DNA from: Streptomyces finlayi
GTDB lineage: Bacteria > Actinomycetota > Actinomycetes > Streptomycetales > Streptomycetaceae
Direction of reading: 5' to 3'
Assembly: GCF_014216315.1 (NCBI RefSeq)
Contig: NZ_CP045702.1
Span: forward strand, 3,658,001 to 3,722,000
Length of the DNA stretch: 64,000 bases
A program made the translations under genes and the position numbers. The notes under the pieces were generated by a model that had not been told where the DNA came from, ran no database searches, and saw nothing but the letters and a program-made list of their open reading frames with translations. Below, piece after piece: positions 9,092 to 17,170 of this stretch (positions within the stretch are counted from its first letter, which is position 1; every line of letters begins with the position of its first letter).

Positions 9092-9827
9092 CGGGCTTGA
9101 TCAGATACCCGGCCCCGCGACGCGTGTGGATCATCGGGGAGCGCCCCGCGTCGATCTTCTTGCGGAGGTAGGAGATGTAGAGCTCGACGACATTGGCCTG
9201 GCCGCCGAAGTCGTAGTTCCACACCCGGTCGAGGATCTGGGCCTTGCTCAGCACCCGGCGTGGATTGCGCATCAGGAAGCGGAGCAGCTCGAACTCGGTC
9301 GCGGTGAGATGGACCGACTGCTCGCCCCGGCTCACCTCGTGGCTGTCCTCGTTGAGCACCAGGTCACCGACGACGAGTGTGGAGTCGCTCCGCGCCGCGG
9401 CAGCCGTACCGGACCGGCGGATCAGTCCGCGCAGCCGCGCCACGACCTCTTCCAGGCTGAACGGCTTGGTGACGTAGTCGTCGCCCCCCGCGGTGAGCCC
9501 GGCGATACGGTCCTCCACCGAGTCGCGAGCCGTCAGGAACAGCACCGGCACGTCCGAGAGCTCCCGGCGCATCCTGCCGAGAACGGCGAGCCCGTCCATG
9601 TCGGGCAGCATCACGTCGAGCACGACCGCGTCGGGCCGGAAGTCACGCGCCGCTCGCACGGCCCCCGCCCCGTTCCCGGCACTGCGCACGTCCCAGCCCT
9701 CGTACCGCAGAGCCATGGAGAGCAGCTCGGCGAGCGGAGCCTCGTCGTCCACCACGAGTACGCGGACCGGACCGCGGTCCGGCCTGAGCAGTTCGGTCCG
9801 CCCCTGAGGCGAGGTCGTCGTCGTCAT
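9084..9827 (-). CDS. OmpR/PhoB-family response regulator
   Basis: 247 residues from the ATG at 9827; an in-frame GTG at 9836 is an alternative start. The receiver domain has VLVVDDEAP, phospho-acceptor Asp71 in VVLDVMLPDMDG, the Thr/Ser switch in VLFLTARDS and the Lys in TKPFSLEE. The winged-helix DNA-binding domain follows (LTATEFELLRFLM ... LDRVWNYDFGGQANVVELYISYLRKKID). It is the partner of the overlapping histidine kinase. It is a canonical, complete regulator with no missing key residue. Confidence 0.93.
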   Translation of the reverse strand: MTTTTSPQGRTELLRPDRGPVRVLVVDDEAPLAELLSMALRYEGWDVRSAGNGAGAVRAARDFRPDAVVLDVMLPDMDGLAVLGRMRRELSDVPVLFLTARDSVEDRIAGLTAGGDDYVTKPFSLEEVVARLRGLIRRSGTAAAARSDSTLVVGDLVLNEDSHEVSRGEQSVHLTATEFELLRFLMRNPRRVLSKAQILDRVWNYDFGGQANVVELYISYLRKKIDAGRSPMIHTRRGAGYLIKPGE

Positions 9828-9924
9828 GGAACCCACCCTGGGAGACGCCCGTGAGAGAGCTCTTTCCCGTTCCTGTGAATTCCCTGAGAAGCGCCGGACG
9901 TCCTCAACGGACTCACCGGACCCC

Positions 9925-9980
9925 CGAACTCACGAACTCACGAACTCACGAACTCACGAACTCACGAACTCACGAACTCA
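9925..9980. repeat. Seven perfect tandem copies of the octamer CGAACTCA
   Basis: Seven head-to-tail copies fill 56 bp. The last copy contains the stop codon of the amidohydrolase gene (TGA on the minus strand, 9980-9978). The rest lies between that gene and the start of the response regulator gene. The copies are identical, which suggests recent or labile expansion. Confidence 0.95.
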
Positions 9981-10850
9981 CCGAAACAGGGCGCTCGCGT
10001 TCCCATGGCACACGGCCCGCAACCACGCGTCGCCCAGCTCCAGCCGCTCCAGAGCGCGCAACTGGTGGACGTACGGGTACGGAATGTTCGGGAAGTCCGT
10101 ACCCAGCAGAATCCGGTCCCCGAGATCCGCGAGCCGCACCCGTTCCCCTACGGGGAAGGGACTGAACTCCTCGCTGAAGTCCGTGAACGCCATCGTCGTA
10201 TCGAGCCGCACCCCGGGATACCTCTCCGCCAGCGCCAGGAAGTCCGCGTACTCCGGCATCCCCATGTGCGCCACCACGATCCGCAGCCGCGGATGGCGTG
10301 CCAGCAGCCGCCCGACCGGCTCAGGTCCGGTGTACCTGCCGGGCGCCGGCCCCGACCCGCAGTGCATCACCACGGGCACGCCCGCCTCCGCGAGCAGCCC
10401 CCAAACACTCTCCAGCAGGGGGTCGTTCGGGTCGTACGCCCCCACCTGGAGGTGCGACTTGAACACCCGGGCCCCCGCATCGACGGCCTCCCGCACATAC
10501 CGCTCCACGCCCTCCTCCGGAAAGAAGGTCGCCGTGTGCAGACAGTCGGGCACCCGCTCCGCGAAGTCCGCGGCCCAGCCGTTCAGCCAGTCCGCCATCC
10601 CCGCCCGGTGCGGATAGAGCATCGAGGTGAAGCGGAGCACCCCGAACGACCTCAGCAGCGCGAGCCGTTCCTCCTCGGCGTGCCGGTAGGCGATGGGCCA
10701 CTCCATACCGGTCAGCGGACCCACCGAGTCGAAGTACGCCCACACCTTGCGGAGCACCTGCTCCGGCATGAAGTGCGTATGGACGTCGATGATCCCGGGA
10801 AGCCCGAGCCGCTCCCAGAACCGCACGACGTCCAAGCTGTCACCACTCAC
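9978..10850 (-). CDS. Metal-dependent amidohydrolase (Amidohydro_2, TIM barrel)
   Basis: 290 residues from a GTG at 10850 with GGGAGGGG upstream. The N-terminal metal motif is IIDVHTHF. Further metal or catalytic features are VMHCGSGP, VVAHMGMPEY and LLGTDFPNIPYP, as in the decarboxylase/lactonase-type amidohydrolase_2 family. The upstream frame continues antisense through the DUF2797 gene and is not real. Its stop codon sits inside a 7x8-bp tandem repeat, so repeat slippage could alter the terminus. The gene lies 32 bp downstream of the DUF2797 gene, possibly one transcript. The substrate is unknown. Confidence 0.85.
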   Translation of the reverse strand: MSGDSLDVVRFWERLGLPGIIDVHTHFMPEQVLRKVWAYFDSVGPLTGMEWPIAYRHAEEERLALLRSFGVLRFTSMLYPHRAGMADWLNGWAADFAERVPDCLHTATFFPEEGVERYVREAVDAGARVFKSHLQVGAYDPNDPLLESVWGLLAEAGVPVVMHCGSGPAPGRYTGPEPVGRLLARHPRLRIVVAHMGMPEYADFLALAERYPGVRLDTTMAFTDFSEEFSPFPVGERVRLADLGDRILLGTDFPNIPYPYVHQLRALERLELGDAWLRAVCHGNASALFR

Positions 10851-10882
10851 CCCGGCCCCTCCCTCTCCTCCCACCGACCCTC

Positions 10883-11788
10883 TCAGAACAACCCGCCCTG
10901 CACCCCGCCACCCCCGATATCGACGACGGGCACCGTCACTCCCGCCCCCGCATCTGCCCCCGTGAGCTCCCACCCGGTGACCAGCCGCGTGTCCAGCACC
11001 ACCACACCCGTCACACCCCCCGCCCCCGTCTCCAGATGCAGATCGGGCCCGGCCGCCGCCACCAGCCGTCCGGCCACCACGCCCTCGTCGACCAGTCCGG
11101 TCACCGCCCGCGTCACCTCGGCCGCCACGCCGAACCCGAACACCGCGCCGAACACCGCGCCGTGATCGACGGCCTGGAACGGCAGACGCTCCAACGACTC
11201 GGGCCACCCGCCCCCTTCGAGCGCCGCAGCCCGGCCATACAGCTCCGCCACCTCGGCGGCCCGCTCCTCCACCCCCGGCAGCACGGCCCGCACCGCCCTC
11301 TTCCGCACGTACGGAATCCGGTCCGGCACCCCGAGCGCGGCCCGCAGCAGTTCCTCCGTCCGGCGCGCGGCCATCAACGGCCCCCGCCCCAGCCAGCTGA
11401 ACACCACCGCCCCCTGCTCCCGCAACCGCGCCGCACCCCGCTCCTCGGCGGTGATGCCGACCTTGACCATCCCGGGCCCGAACCAGGCGAGGTAGACGCG
11501 GTACGTCCGCGGGTCGTCGGCGATCGTGTCGGCCGCGACGGAATGCATCCGGTCCAGCCGCGCGCACTCGGGACACCGGGCCCCGGTACTGCGCGCCGGC
11601 ACCACGGCAGCCACCGGGCAGACGTTGCCCCGAGCCCCGACGCAGTGCCGCTCACCGACAGCCCGGAACCCGAGCTCCTTCCCGTACGCGAGAACACTCA
11701 CCCGCCGGACACCGGCCGGACCGTCCTTGCACCACCCCAGCTCGGGCCCGCCCTCGGGCCACCGAAGACCGGTACACCGCCATCCCAC
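10883..11788 (-). CDS. DUF2797 family protein
   Basis: 301 residues starting with MGWRCTGLRWPEGG (GTG at 11788), a beginning that matches actinomycete DUF2797 proteins. It has a zinc-type cysteine/histidine cluster (ERHCVGARGNVC near residues 47-58 and CPECARL near 72-78). The conserved segment RTYRVYLAWFGPGMVKVGIT follows, resembling a GIY-YIG-like fold. Function is unknown; family members are conserved in streptomycetes. It is probably cotranscribed with the downstream amidohydrolase. Confidence 0.8.
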   Translation of the reverse strand: MGWRCTGLRWPEGGPELGWCKDGPAGVRRVSVLAYGKELGFRAVGERHCVGARGNVCPVAAVVPARSTGARCPECARLDRMHSVAADTIADDPRTYRVYLAWFGPGMVKVGITAEERGAARLREQGAVVFSWLGRGPLMAARRTEELLRAALGVPDRIPYVRKRAVRAVLPGVEERAAEVAELYGRAAALEGGGWPESLERLPFQAVDHGAVFGAVFGFGVAAEVTRAVTGLVDEGVVAGRLVAAAGPDLHLETGAGGVTGVVVLDTRLVTGWELTGADAGAGVTVPVVDIGGGGVQGGLF

Positions 11789-11862
11789 GCGCTACCCCCG
11801 CACTCCACGAAAACGTCGGCGCACCCACGGTACGGGCGCCACGGGTGGGGCATCCTGTTCCG

Positions 11863-12342
11863 ATGACCGGCCTCCGAATCGACCAGCCCGTCGGCGACGC
11901 CATGCTCAAGGACTGGCAGTACGTCCACAACGCGATCATTCCGGCCCACACCCTGTCGCTCGACGACGTACGGGGACGTGTCCTGCACAACCACCTGGAG
12001 GTCGCCTACCTCGACGACGTCCCCGTGGGCTGCACGACCGTCCGTCCCCCGGCCGACGACACCTTCACCGCGACCGTCATCGCCCGCGTCCTCCCCGAAC
12101 ACCGCCGTCGGGGCTTCGGCACCGAACTCTACGAACGCTCCCTGAAGCGGGCCCGCACCCTCGGTGCCCAGGTGATCGAGACGGTGGTCCTGGCCTCCGG
12201 CACGGACGGCCTGCGGTTCGCCCTGAACCACGGCTTCGTCGAGACGGAGCGCTACCTGCTGCCGGGCGACACCGTCCACTGGATCACGCTGCGACTCGAA
12301 GGAAACGACGCATCACCGTGGACGAAGCACCACGAGAGCTAG
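11863..12342 (+). CDS. GNAT-family N-acetyltransferase
   Basis: 159 residues. The acetyl-CoA-binding motif is ARVLPEHRRRGFGTELYERS (residues about 73-92), followed by GLRFALNHGFVETERYLL typical of the GNAT C-terminal beta-bulge region. The ATG at 11863 is preferred to one six codons upstream because family members start near the first beta strand. The substrate is unknown. The gene ends 10 bp before the ECF sigma factor gene on the same strand, so the two may be cotranscribed. Confidence 0.8.
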   Translation: MTGLRIDQPVGDAMLKDWQYVHNAIIPAHTLSLDDVRGRVLHNHLEVAYLDDVPVGCTTVRPPADDTFTATVIARVLPEHRRRGFGTELYERSLKRARTLGAQVIETVVLASGTDGLRFALNHGFVETERYLLPGDTVHWITLRLEGNDASPWTKHHES

Positions 12343-12352
12343 GATCCGGGCC

Positions 12353-13297
12353 ATGGCTCTGACCATGAACGACGTGGACCGGTTCGAGGCCTCCAGGCCC
12401 CGCCTTGAGGCCATCGCCTACCGCCTCCTCGGCTCCGCGAGCGATGCCGAGGACGCCGTGCAGGACACGTTCCTGCGCTGGCAGGCCGCCGACGTCGAAC
12501 GCATCGAGGTCCCCGAGGCCTGGCTGACGAAGGTGCTCACCCACCTCTGCCTCAATCAGCTCACCTCGGCCCGTGCCCGGCGCGAGACCTACGTGGGTCA
12601 GTGGCTGCCCGAGCCGCTGCTCGCCGGGGACCCGATGCTCGGTCCCGACGAGACCGCCGAGCAGCGCGAATCGCTCTCGTACGCCGTCCTCGCCCTCATG
12701 GAGCGCCTTTCCCCGAACGAGCGGGTGGTGTACGTCCTGCGGGAGGCCTTCGGCTACCCGCACCGGGAGATCGCGGAGATCCTCACCATCACCGAGGCCG
12801 CCGCCCAGCAGATCTTCCACCGGGCCAAGAAGCACGTCGCGGACGGCAGGTCACGCACCGAGATCGACGAGGCCTCCGCCCGGCGGATCGTCGAAGAGTT
12901 CCTCGCCGCCGCCGCCACCGGCCGGACGGAGCCCCTCGTACGGCTGCTCACCGAAGACGCCCTCGCGATCGGCGACGGCGGCGGGAAGGTCCCGGCCCGT
13001 GCCAAGGCGTTCGAGGGCGCCCTCGCGGTCGCGACGTTCATGCGGGGCCTCTTCAAACCCAGCAAGGCCAAGCGCACCCTCGCCGGCGGCTCGGCCGACA
13101 TCTACGCCACGACCGCCAACGGCGCCCCCGCCGTCGTGGCGGTCGTCGACGGCCGCGTCATCGGCGTCATGTGCCTGGAGATCACCCCCGAGGGCATCGC
13201 CGCGTTCCGCAACCAGGCCAACCCCGACAAGCTCGAACGCGCGACCCTTCGGTGGGCGGCCACCGACCACGGGGAGCCCCAGCTCCGCGTCTTCTGA
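12353..13297 (+). CDS. ECF41-type RNA polymerase sigma factor with SnoaL-like C-terminal domain
   Basis: 314 residues. Sigma-70 region 2 (EAIAYRLLGSASDAEDAVQDTFLRW) and region 4 (LSPNERVVYVLREAFGYPHREIAEIL) are followed by a long SnoaL-like C-terminal domain. It contains the two hallmark motifs of ECF41 factors: DGGGK (near residue 206) and NPDKL (near 290). In this family the C-terminal extension replaces a separate anti-sigma factor, and the target is usually an adjacent oxidoreductase-type gene. That fits the FAD oxidoreductase 104 bp downstream. No clear TGTCACA-N16-CGTC promoter was found before that gene by eye. Confidence 0.9.
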   Translation: MALTMNDVDRFEASRPRLEAIAYRLLGSASDAEDAVQDTFLRWQAADVERIEVPEAWLTKVLTHLCLNQLTSARARRETYVGQWLPEPLLAGDPMLGPDETAEQRESLSYAVLALMERLSPNERVVYVLREAFGYPHREIAEILTITEAAAQQIFHRAKKHVADGRSRTEIDEASARRIVEEFLAAAATGRTEPLVRLLTEDALAIGDGGGKVPARAKAFEGALAVATFMRGLFKPSKAKRTLAGGSADIYATTANGAPAVVAVVDGRVIGVMCLEITPEGIAAFRNQANPDKLERATLRWAATDHGEPQLRVF

Positions 13298-13316
13298 TCG
13301 CGCCCGAACGCGACGT

Positions 13317-13331
13317 GATGTGCTTCACATC
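13317..13331. promoter_or_regulatory. Inverted repeat GATGTG-CTT-CACATC
   Basis: A perfect 6-bp inverted repeat in the short space between the ECF41 gene and the FAD oxidoreductase gene. It could be an operator or an mRNA hairpin; no regulator is assigned. Confidence 0.35.
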
Positions 13332-13400
13332 GCACTCCTGTCAGGAATCGACGGGCTGCCCGGTTCAGGTAGCGAAACCGCGTGAGACAGGAGTCAGGAC

Positions 13401-14597
13401 ATGCAGCACCGCATCATCGTCATCGGAGCCGGATACACCGGAGCCGTCGCCGCCGGGCGCCTCGCCAAGCGGCTGCACCGCGACGACGTCGCCCTCACCC
13501 TCGTCAACGCCGAGCCCGACTTCGTCGAGCGCGTCCGGATGCACCAACTGGCCGTCGGCCAGGACCTCGGAGCCCGGCCCTTCAGCGAGATGTTCGCGGG
13601 CACCGGCGTCGAACTGAAGCTCGCGAAGGTCACCGGAGTCGACGTCGACCGCAGGACCGTCGCCGTCATCGGCGCGAACGGCATCGAGGAACTGGAGTAC
13701 GACACCCTCGTCTACGCACTGGGCAGCGGCTGGAACAGCCAGGACGTCCCCGGCACCGCCGAGTACGCCCACGAGATCGCCGGCCGCCCCGGAGCACTCC
13801 GGCTGCGCGAGCGGCTGGCCGGCCTGGACGCCGGACAGCCCGTGGTCGTCGTCGGCGGCGGCCTCACCGGCCTGGAGGCCGCGACCGAGATCGCCGAGAC
13901 CCGCCCGGACCTCGATGTCGCCCTCGCCGCCCGCGGCGACCTCGGCGACCGGCTGTCGCCCAAGGGCCGCCGGCACCTGCGGAAGGTCTTCGGCAAGCTC
14001 GGCATCACGGTGCACGAGCACACCGTCGTCACCCGTGTGGAGGCCGACCACGTCATCACCGCCGACGGCACGTCCCTGCCGGCCGCGGTCACCGTGTGGA
14101 CCACCGGCTTCGCGGTCCACCCGATCGCGAAGGCCACCGCTCTGGAGGTCACCGGCACGGGCCGGATCGTGGTCGACGCGACCATGCGCTCGGTCTCGCA
14201 CCCGGACGTGTACGCCATCGGCGACGCGGCCCTGGTGGCCGGCCCCGGCGACAAGCCGCTGCGGATGTCGTGCGCCTCGGGCGTACCCACCGCGTGGCAG
14301 AGCGCCGACGCCATCGCGGCCCGTCTGACCGGTGGGAAGCTCCCGATCACCCCGATCCGCTACTTCAACCAGTGCATCTCGCTGGGCCGCAAGGAAGCCC
14401 TGATCCAGTACGTCACCGCCGACGACCGTGCCGTCGGAGCGGCCCTGACCGGACGGTTCGCCGCCCTCTACAAGGAACTGGTCTGCAAGGGCGCGGCCTG
14501 GGGCGTCGCCAACCCGACACTCGGAATACCGGCCCGCCGCCGCCGCGTCGTGCACGGACGAACCCTGGCCGCCCCGGCCGCCAGGGAGTCCGCCTGA
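13401..14597 (+). CDS. NAD(P)/FAD-dependent oxidoreductase (NDH-2-like)
   Basis: 398 residues with two dinucleotide-binding folds. The N-terminal FAD site is IIVIGAGYTGAVAAGRL, and the NAD(P) site is VVVVGGGLTGLEAATEIA near residue 150. The C-terminal FAD motif is DVYAIGDAAL. It resembles type II NADH dehydrogenase or disulfide-oxidoreductase-like proteins but has no obvious membrane anchor. Placement right after an ECF41 sigma factor matches the known linkage of that sigma group to oxidoreductases, so it is the likely regulatory target. GACAGGAG precedes the ATG. Confidence 0.88.
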   Translation: MQHRIIVIGAGYTGAVAAGRLAKRLHRDDVALTLVNAEPDFVERVRMHQLAVGQDLGARPFSEMFAGTGVELKLAKVTGVDVDRRTVAVIGANGIEELEYDTLVYALGSGWNSQDVPGTAEYAHEIAGRPGALRLRERLAGLDAGQPVVVVGGGLTGLEAATEIAETRPDLDVALAARGDLGDRLSPKGRRHLRKVFGKLGITVHEHTVVTRVEADHVITADGTSLPAAVTVWTTGFAVHPIAKATALEVTGTGRIVVDATMRSVSHPDVYAIGDAALVAGPGDKPLRMSCASGVPTAWQSADAIAARLTGGKLPITPIRYFNQCISLGRKEALIQYVTADDRAVGAALTGRFAALYKELVCKGAAWGVANPTLGIPARRRRVVHGRTLAAPAARESA

Positions 14598-14604
14598 CCC
14601 ACCC

Positions 14605-14629
14605 GGGGCTCCCCCACACAGGGAGCCCC
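14605..14629. terminator. Terminator hairpin after the FAD oxidoreductase
   Basis: GGGGCTCCC (14605-14613) pairs with GGGAGCCCC (14621-14629), 8 bp after the stop codon. Confidence 0.6.
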
Positions 14630-14753
14630 ACCCCCGGACGCCCTTTTCAGACCCCGCCCCAGGCAGGCGGATCGGGCCCGTTTCACAGAAGGGGCGAGGG
14701 CGCCGTCGAACACTGTCGTACCGACATACGACAGAGGCGTCACGACATACGAC

Positions 14754-14782
14754 AGAGGCCCCAGGATTTCTCCTGGGGCCTC
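14754..14782. terminator. Hairpin next to the outermost tRNA-Arg repeat
   Basis: AGAGGCCCCAGGA pairs with TCCTGGGGCCTCT around a short T-rich loop. The same arrangement (hairpin, TGGCCTGC, then the att repeat) is seen beside the intact tRNA-Arg at 25825, so this is probably a displaced copy of the tRNA terminator. Just upstream (14722-14759) is a 17-bp direct repeat beginning CGACATACGACAG. Confidence 0.55.
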
Positions 14783-14790
14783 TGGCCTGC

Positions 14791-14834
14791 TGTGCACTCG
14801 GCAGGATTCGGACCTGCAACCTTCTGATCCGTAG
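14791..14834 (-). other. Outer att repeat: truncated 3' part of tRNA-Arg
   Basis: 44 bp identical, except for one base (14811), to the 3' 42 bases plus flank of the intact tRNA-Arg at 25866-25938. The tRNA 5' half is missing, so it is not a functional tRNA. It marks the far end of the integration hotspot. Confidence 0.8.
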
Positions 14835-14930
14835 GCGGGTGCGCCGTTGAGGCCGGCCAGCCTCTCGCGGCAGAAGACTTGCCCGTGAGCGGACACCAGT
14901 ACGTGCGTGGGTGCCGATGTACACGGCCGT

Positions 14931-14964
14931 TGATGTCAGGCGCTGATGTCAGGCGCTGATACCA
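14931..14964. repeat. Three TGATGTCA-type repeats at 13-bp spacing (left set)
   Basis: TGATGTCA starts at 14931 and 14944, and the variant TGATACCA at 14957. The same repeat with the same 13-bp period is found at the other end of this interval (16383-16415). They may be integrase arm-type sites (inference). Confidence 0.6.
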
Positions 14965-14985
14965 GGCCCGACAGCACCGCGGACA

Positions 14986-15750
14986 TCACTTCACCACGAC
15001 GTTGTCCCCGGACGACGTCGACGGCCCGGTGGTGGTGTTGCCGTAGTACACCCAGCGCCACGTAGCCGTCTTGGAGGCCTTCACGGTCGTCCTGAGATCA
15101 CCCGAGCCGTTCGCGTACACCTTCTTCACCGTGGTGTAGGAGACGGCGCCGGCAGGCTTGAACTGCAAGCTCACCAGACGGCCTCCGTAGGAGGCGTACT
15201 TCCTCGTCTCCCAGTTGGCCCGCGTGACCTTCCCGGTCACGGTGATGGTGCTGTCTTTGGACACCGGTTCGGGTGAGGCGTTGACGGTCAGGCGGGAGTT
15301 GCGCTGGACGTGGACCGTCAGACCCTCGTCGTCGGTGTCACCACCGCCGCCCGTGAAGTACACCTCGGCCCCGACCTTCCAGGCCCCTGCCTCGCTGTTG
15401 CGCATGTCCCATACGCTCGGGTCGAAGTACATCCTCTCGTTGAAGTCGCAGACGCCCGAGCTCACCTTGATGCAGTCGCTCGTCTCGACGGCGTGCCACA
15501 GCCGATCACCCGCACCACCGCGGTACAGGAACACCGCCGGCCACTTCCACTTGTGAGTGGTCGCCATCCGGAAGGAGGCGGGCACCGCGACCTCCTTCGA
15601 CACCCCGATCACAATCGGCTTGCCGCCATTCACCTGGACACGGGTGAACGAGACCCCGCCCTCCGCCGCCCCGGCCGGCACCGCGGCCACGGCCGTGAAC
15701 ACCGCCGCCGCACCACCCGCCACGACGACTCTCCAGACCTGCTTCCCCAT
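14986..15750 (-). CDS. Secreted protein of unknown function
   Basis: 254 residues from the ATG at 15750 (GGGGATCAG just upstream). An N-terminal signal peptide is clear: MGKQVWR, then a hydrophobic stretch ending AAVPAGAAEG with a likely cut after AGA. The mature part has Ig-like or bacterial adhesin-type beta-rich sequence (RNSRLTVNASPEPVSKDSTI; VTGKVTR) near residues 145-170. That resembles repeats seen in actinomycete calcium-binding or choice-of-anchor proteins. No catalytic motif is seen. It lies inside the outer, remnant tRNA-Arg element, so it is probable cargo. Confidence 0.7.
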   Translation of the reverse strand: MGKQVWRVVVAGGAAAVFTAVAAVPAGAAEGGVSFTRVQVNGGKPIVIGVSKEVAVPASFRMATTHKWKWPAVFLYRGGAGDRLWHAVETSDCIKVSSGVCDFNERMYFDPSVWDMRNSEAGAWKVGAEVYFTGGGGDTDDEGLTVHVQRNSRLTVNASPEPVSKDSTITVTGKVTRANWETRKYASYGGRLVSLQFKPAGAVSYTTVKKVYANGSGDLRTTVKASKTATWRWVYYGNTTTGPSTSSGDNVVVK

Positions 15751-15865
15751 CTGATCCCCAATCTCTGTACGGAAAGGCACCGAAGGCTCATCTCTCCAGC
15801 GCCTTACAGACAGTCGGCATCCACACAGGGTTGTACACCCGCGAATCACACAGGGCTGATTCGGG

Positions 15866-16075
15866 GTGGTCGTCATCGGTCCAGAAGTCCCGGTCAACCG
15901 GCGCGACATCAGCGCGCTTACGACCTTCCTGGCTGTGCTGGCCGCTCATGGTCGGTGCGGTTGCCTGACCGACACGCACGTCGGGCGGCTGTCCGCCGCC
16001 GCGCAGGCCAAGGGGGAGTCTCCCCGGCACTGCGCCGAGGCGTGGACCGACGCCCGCACAGCTCTGGGGATGTGA
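15866..16075 (+). CDS. Small hypothetical protein of the remnant element
   Basis: 69 residues (GTG at 15866), ending 3 bp before the next ATG. The C-terminal half (RLSAAAQAKGESPRHCAEAWTDARTAL) resembles small proteins often found before replication/primase genes of actinomycete elements. The N-terminus is uncertain. No function is known. Confidence 0.4.
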   Translation: MVVIGPEVPVNRRDISALTTFLAVLAAHGRCGCLTDTHVGRLSAAAQAKGESPRHCAEAWTDARTALGM

Positions 16076-16078
16076 GCC

Positions 16079-16384
16079 ATGTCGGAGGACGAGAAGACCC
16101 CGGCCCGTGAGGTCATCACCGACTACGCGCAGTCCCACTTCCGGTACTTCCGCACCACTGGGGGCACCGTCTACGCGCAGCGCAACGGGCACCCCGTGGC
16201 CCGCCCGATCCGCTCCCAGGGCACGACGGGCAGCCACCGACAGGAACTCATGGTCGGCCTCTTCAACGACGGGGTCGGCGTGTTCAACGGGACGTCACTC
16301 AAGGAGGCGTTGGACCTGATCGAAGCGCTCGCACTCAGCCAGGACGTCCAGCCCACCCCTGATCGTGGAATCCGGGCGCGTTGA
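16079..16384 (+). pseudogene. Truncated N-terminus of an AICE/phage primase-type ATP-binding protein
   Basis: 101 residues. From recall, the first 90 (AREVITDYAQSHFRYFRTTG ... ARPIRSQGTTGSHRQELMVG ... SLKEALDLIEALAL) match the beginning of larger replication/ATPase proteins of Streptomyces integrative elements. Those continue for several hundred residues after the QDVQP segment. Here the frame breaks off within about 12 residues and runs into terminator and att sequence. The simplest reading is a deletion that fused the gene start to the element's right end, removing replication and integrase genes. Confidence 0.6.
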
Positions 16385-16415
16385 AGTCACCCGCTGATGT
16401 CACCCACTGATGTCA
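16383..16415. repeat. Three GTCA-core repeats at 13-bp spacing (right set)
   Basis: GAAGTCA (16383-16389), TGATGTCA (16395-16402) and TGATGTCA (16408-16415) have cores exactly 13 bp apart. They mirror the set at 14931-14964. A further two-copy set with the same spacing lies at 17051-17068. Confidence 0.6.
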
Positions 16416-16447
16416 AAGGCCCCCTGGACGATGTCCAGGGGGCCTTT
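16415..16447. terminator. Perfect 15-bp terminator hairpin beside the middle att repeat
   Basis: AAAGGCCCCCTGGAC (16415-16429) pairs perfectly with GTCCAGGGGGCCTTT (16433-16447) around a GAT loop. It has poly-A on the left and poly-T on the right, so it could terminate in both directions. Confidence 0.8.
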
Positions 16448-16453
16448 GAGCTG

Positions 16454-16497
16454 TGTGCACTCGGCAGGATTCGAACCTGCAACCTTCTGATCCGTAG
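16454..16497 (-). other. Left att site of the AICE: truncated 3' part of tRNA-Arg
   Basis: 44 bp identical at every base to 25864-25907, the 3' part of the intact tRNA-Arg. With that copy it bounds the AICE as a perfect direct repeat. The tRNA 5' half is missing. Confidence 0.9.
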
Positions 16498-16499
16498 CT

Positions 16500-16712
16500 C
16501 TAGCCGAATCGGTCAATGGCGGTCATACCTGCCGCTACGAGACCGCAGAGAGCCACCAGCGGCCGGACGCGGTTGCTCTGGTTGCGGTACTCCGCTGCTG
16601 TACAGCAGCCAGGCACCGTCGCTCCTCCTGGGGCCAGACCGTTGTCAGTGCCACTTGCTAGATTGCCTGGTGGAAAGAGACCGGTCAGAGAACCTTCGAG
16701 GTCCGCGGTCAA
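16500..16712 (-). CDS. Possible small membrane protein at the AICE left end
   Basis: 70 codons ending in one plausible membrane helix (RPLVALCGLVAAGMTAIDRF). No family is recognised. It overlaps the candidate integrase arm repeat at 16580-16603, which argues against it. The rest of 16500-17170 shows no convincing gene on either strand. Confidence 0.2.
   Translation of the reverse strand: MTADLEGSLTGLFPPGNLASGTDNGLAPGGATVPGCCTAAEYRNQSNRVRPLVALCGLVAAGMTAIDRFG
16580..16603. repeat. Left copy of a 24-bp terminal repeat of the AICE
   Basis: Reads GGTTGCGGTACT followed by CCGCTGCTGTAC. It matches 25791-25814 at 22 of 24 positions. It lies 82 bp inside the left att site; the partner lies 49 bp inside the right one. 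It is a likely integrase or excisionase arm-binding site (inference). Confidence 0.65.
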
Positions 16713-17170
16713 GGGGGGTGGGCATAAAGGTCCCCGGGAGCCACCTCGGGACTATGTTGCAGGCCGTAGATCCCCGCCCCCCTCATCCTCCATGAGGCCA
16801 GCGGTCGGCACCTCCACTGAACGGCGGTACCGGGGAGGCTCCCTCAAATGTCCCCAGGTGGGATACGGCGATCGGCGCTCTCAGCGTCGTCCACGTGTCC
16901 GTGGGCGCACCATGCCTGCTAGGGATGAGGCATGGCCTCATCCTTATCAGGTCGATCACTGAGGTCTGTCAGCATCGACCAACCCCGCCTGCGCCTCGGA
17001 CGATCGTCCACTGCGATCCGGCACCGACCGCTGCTGTTCGTGCTTGTTGGTGTCAGACGGTGATGTCAGGCGCCGCACGTGGTCTTGACAACGGCTACAC
17101 GTTCCTCGCTGAGTCGCCCCGTGGTTTCCCGCTTCTCCCCGCGACCGTATCGGGGACGCGACGGGCACGC

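Noticed and set aside
9925..9980. CRISPR array
   Set aside because: The repeats are 8 bp and contiguous, with no spacers and no cas genes nearby.
12285..12360. Riboswitch or leader peptide before the ECF41 gene
   Set aside because: The gap to the preceding gene is 10 bp; there is no room and no structure.
13298..13400. ECF41 promoter (TGTCACA, 16 bp, CGTC) before the FAD oxidoreductase
   Set aside because: A TGTCAGG is present at 13339 but no CGTC at the right distance, so the match is not convincing.
14791..14834. A second tRNA-Arg gene
   Set aside because: Only the 3' part of the tRNA is present; D arm and 5' acceptor strand are missing. The same holds for 16454-16497, and for tRNA-Ser at 44452-44508.
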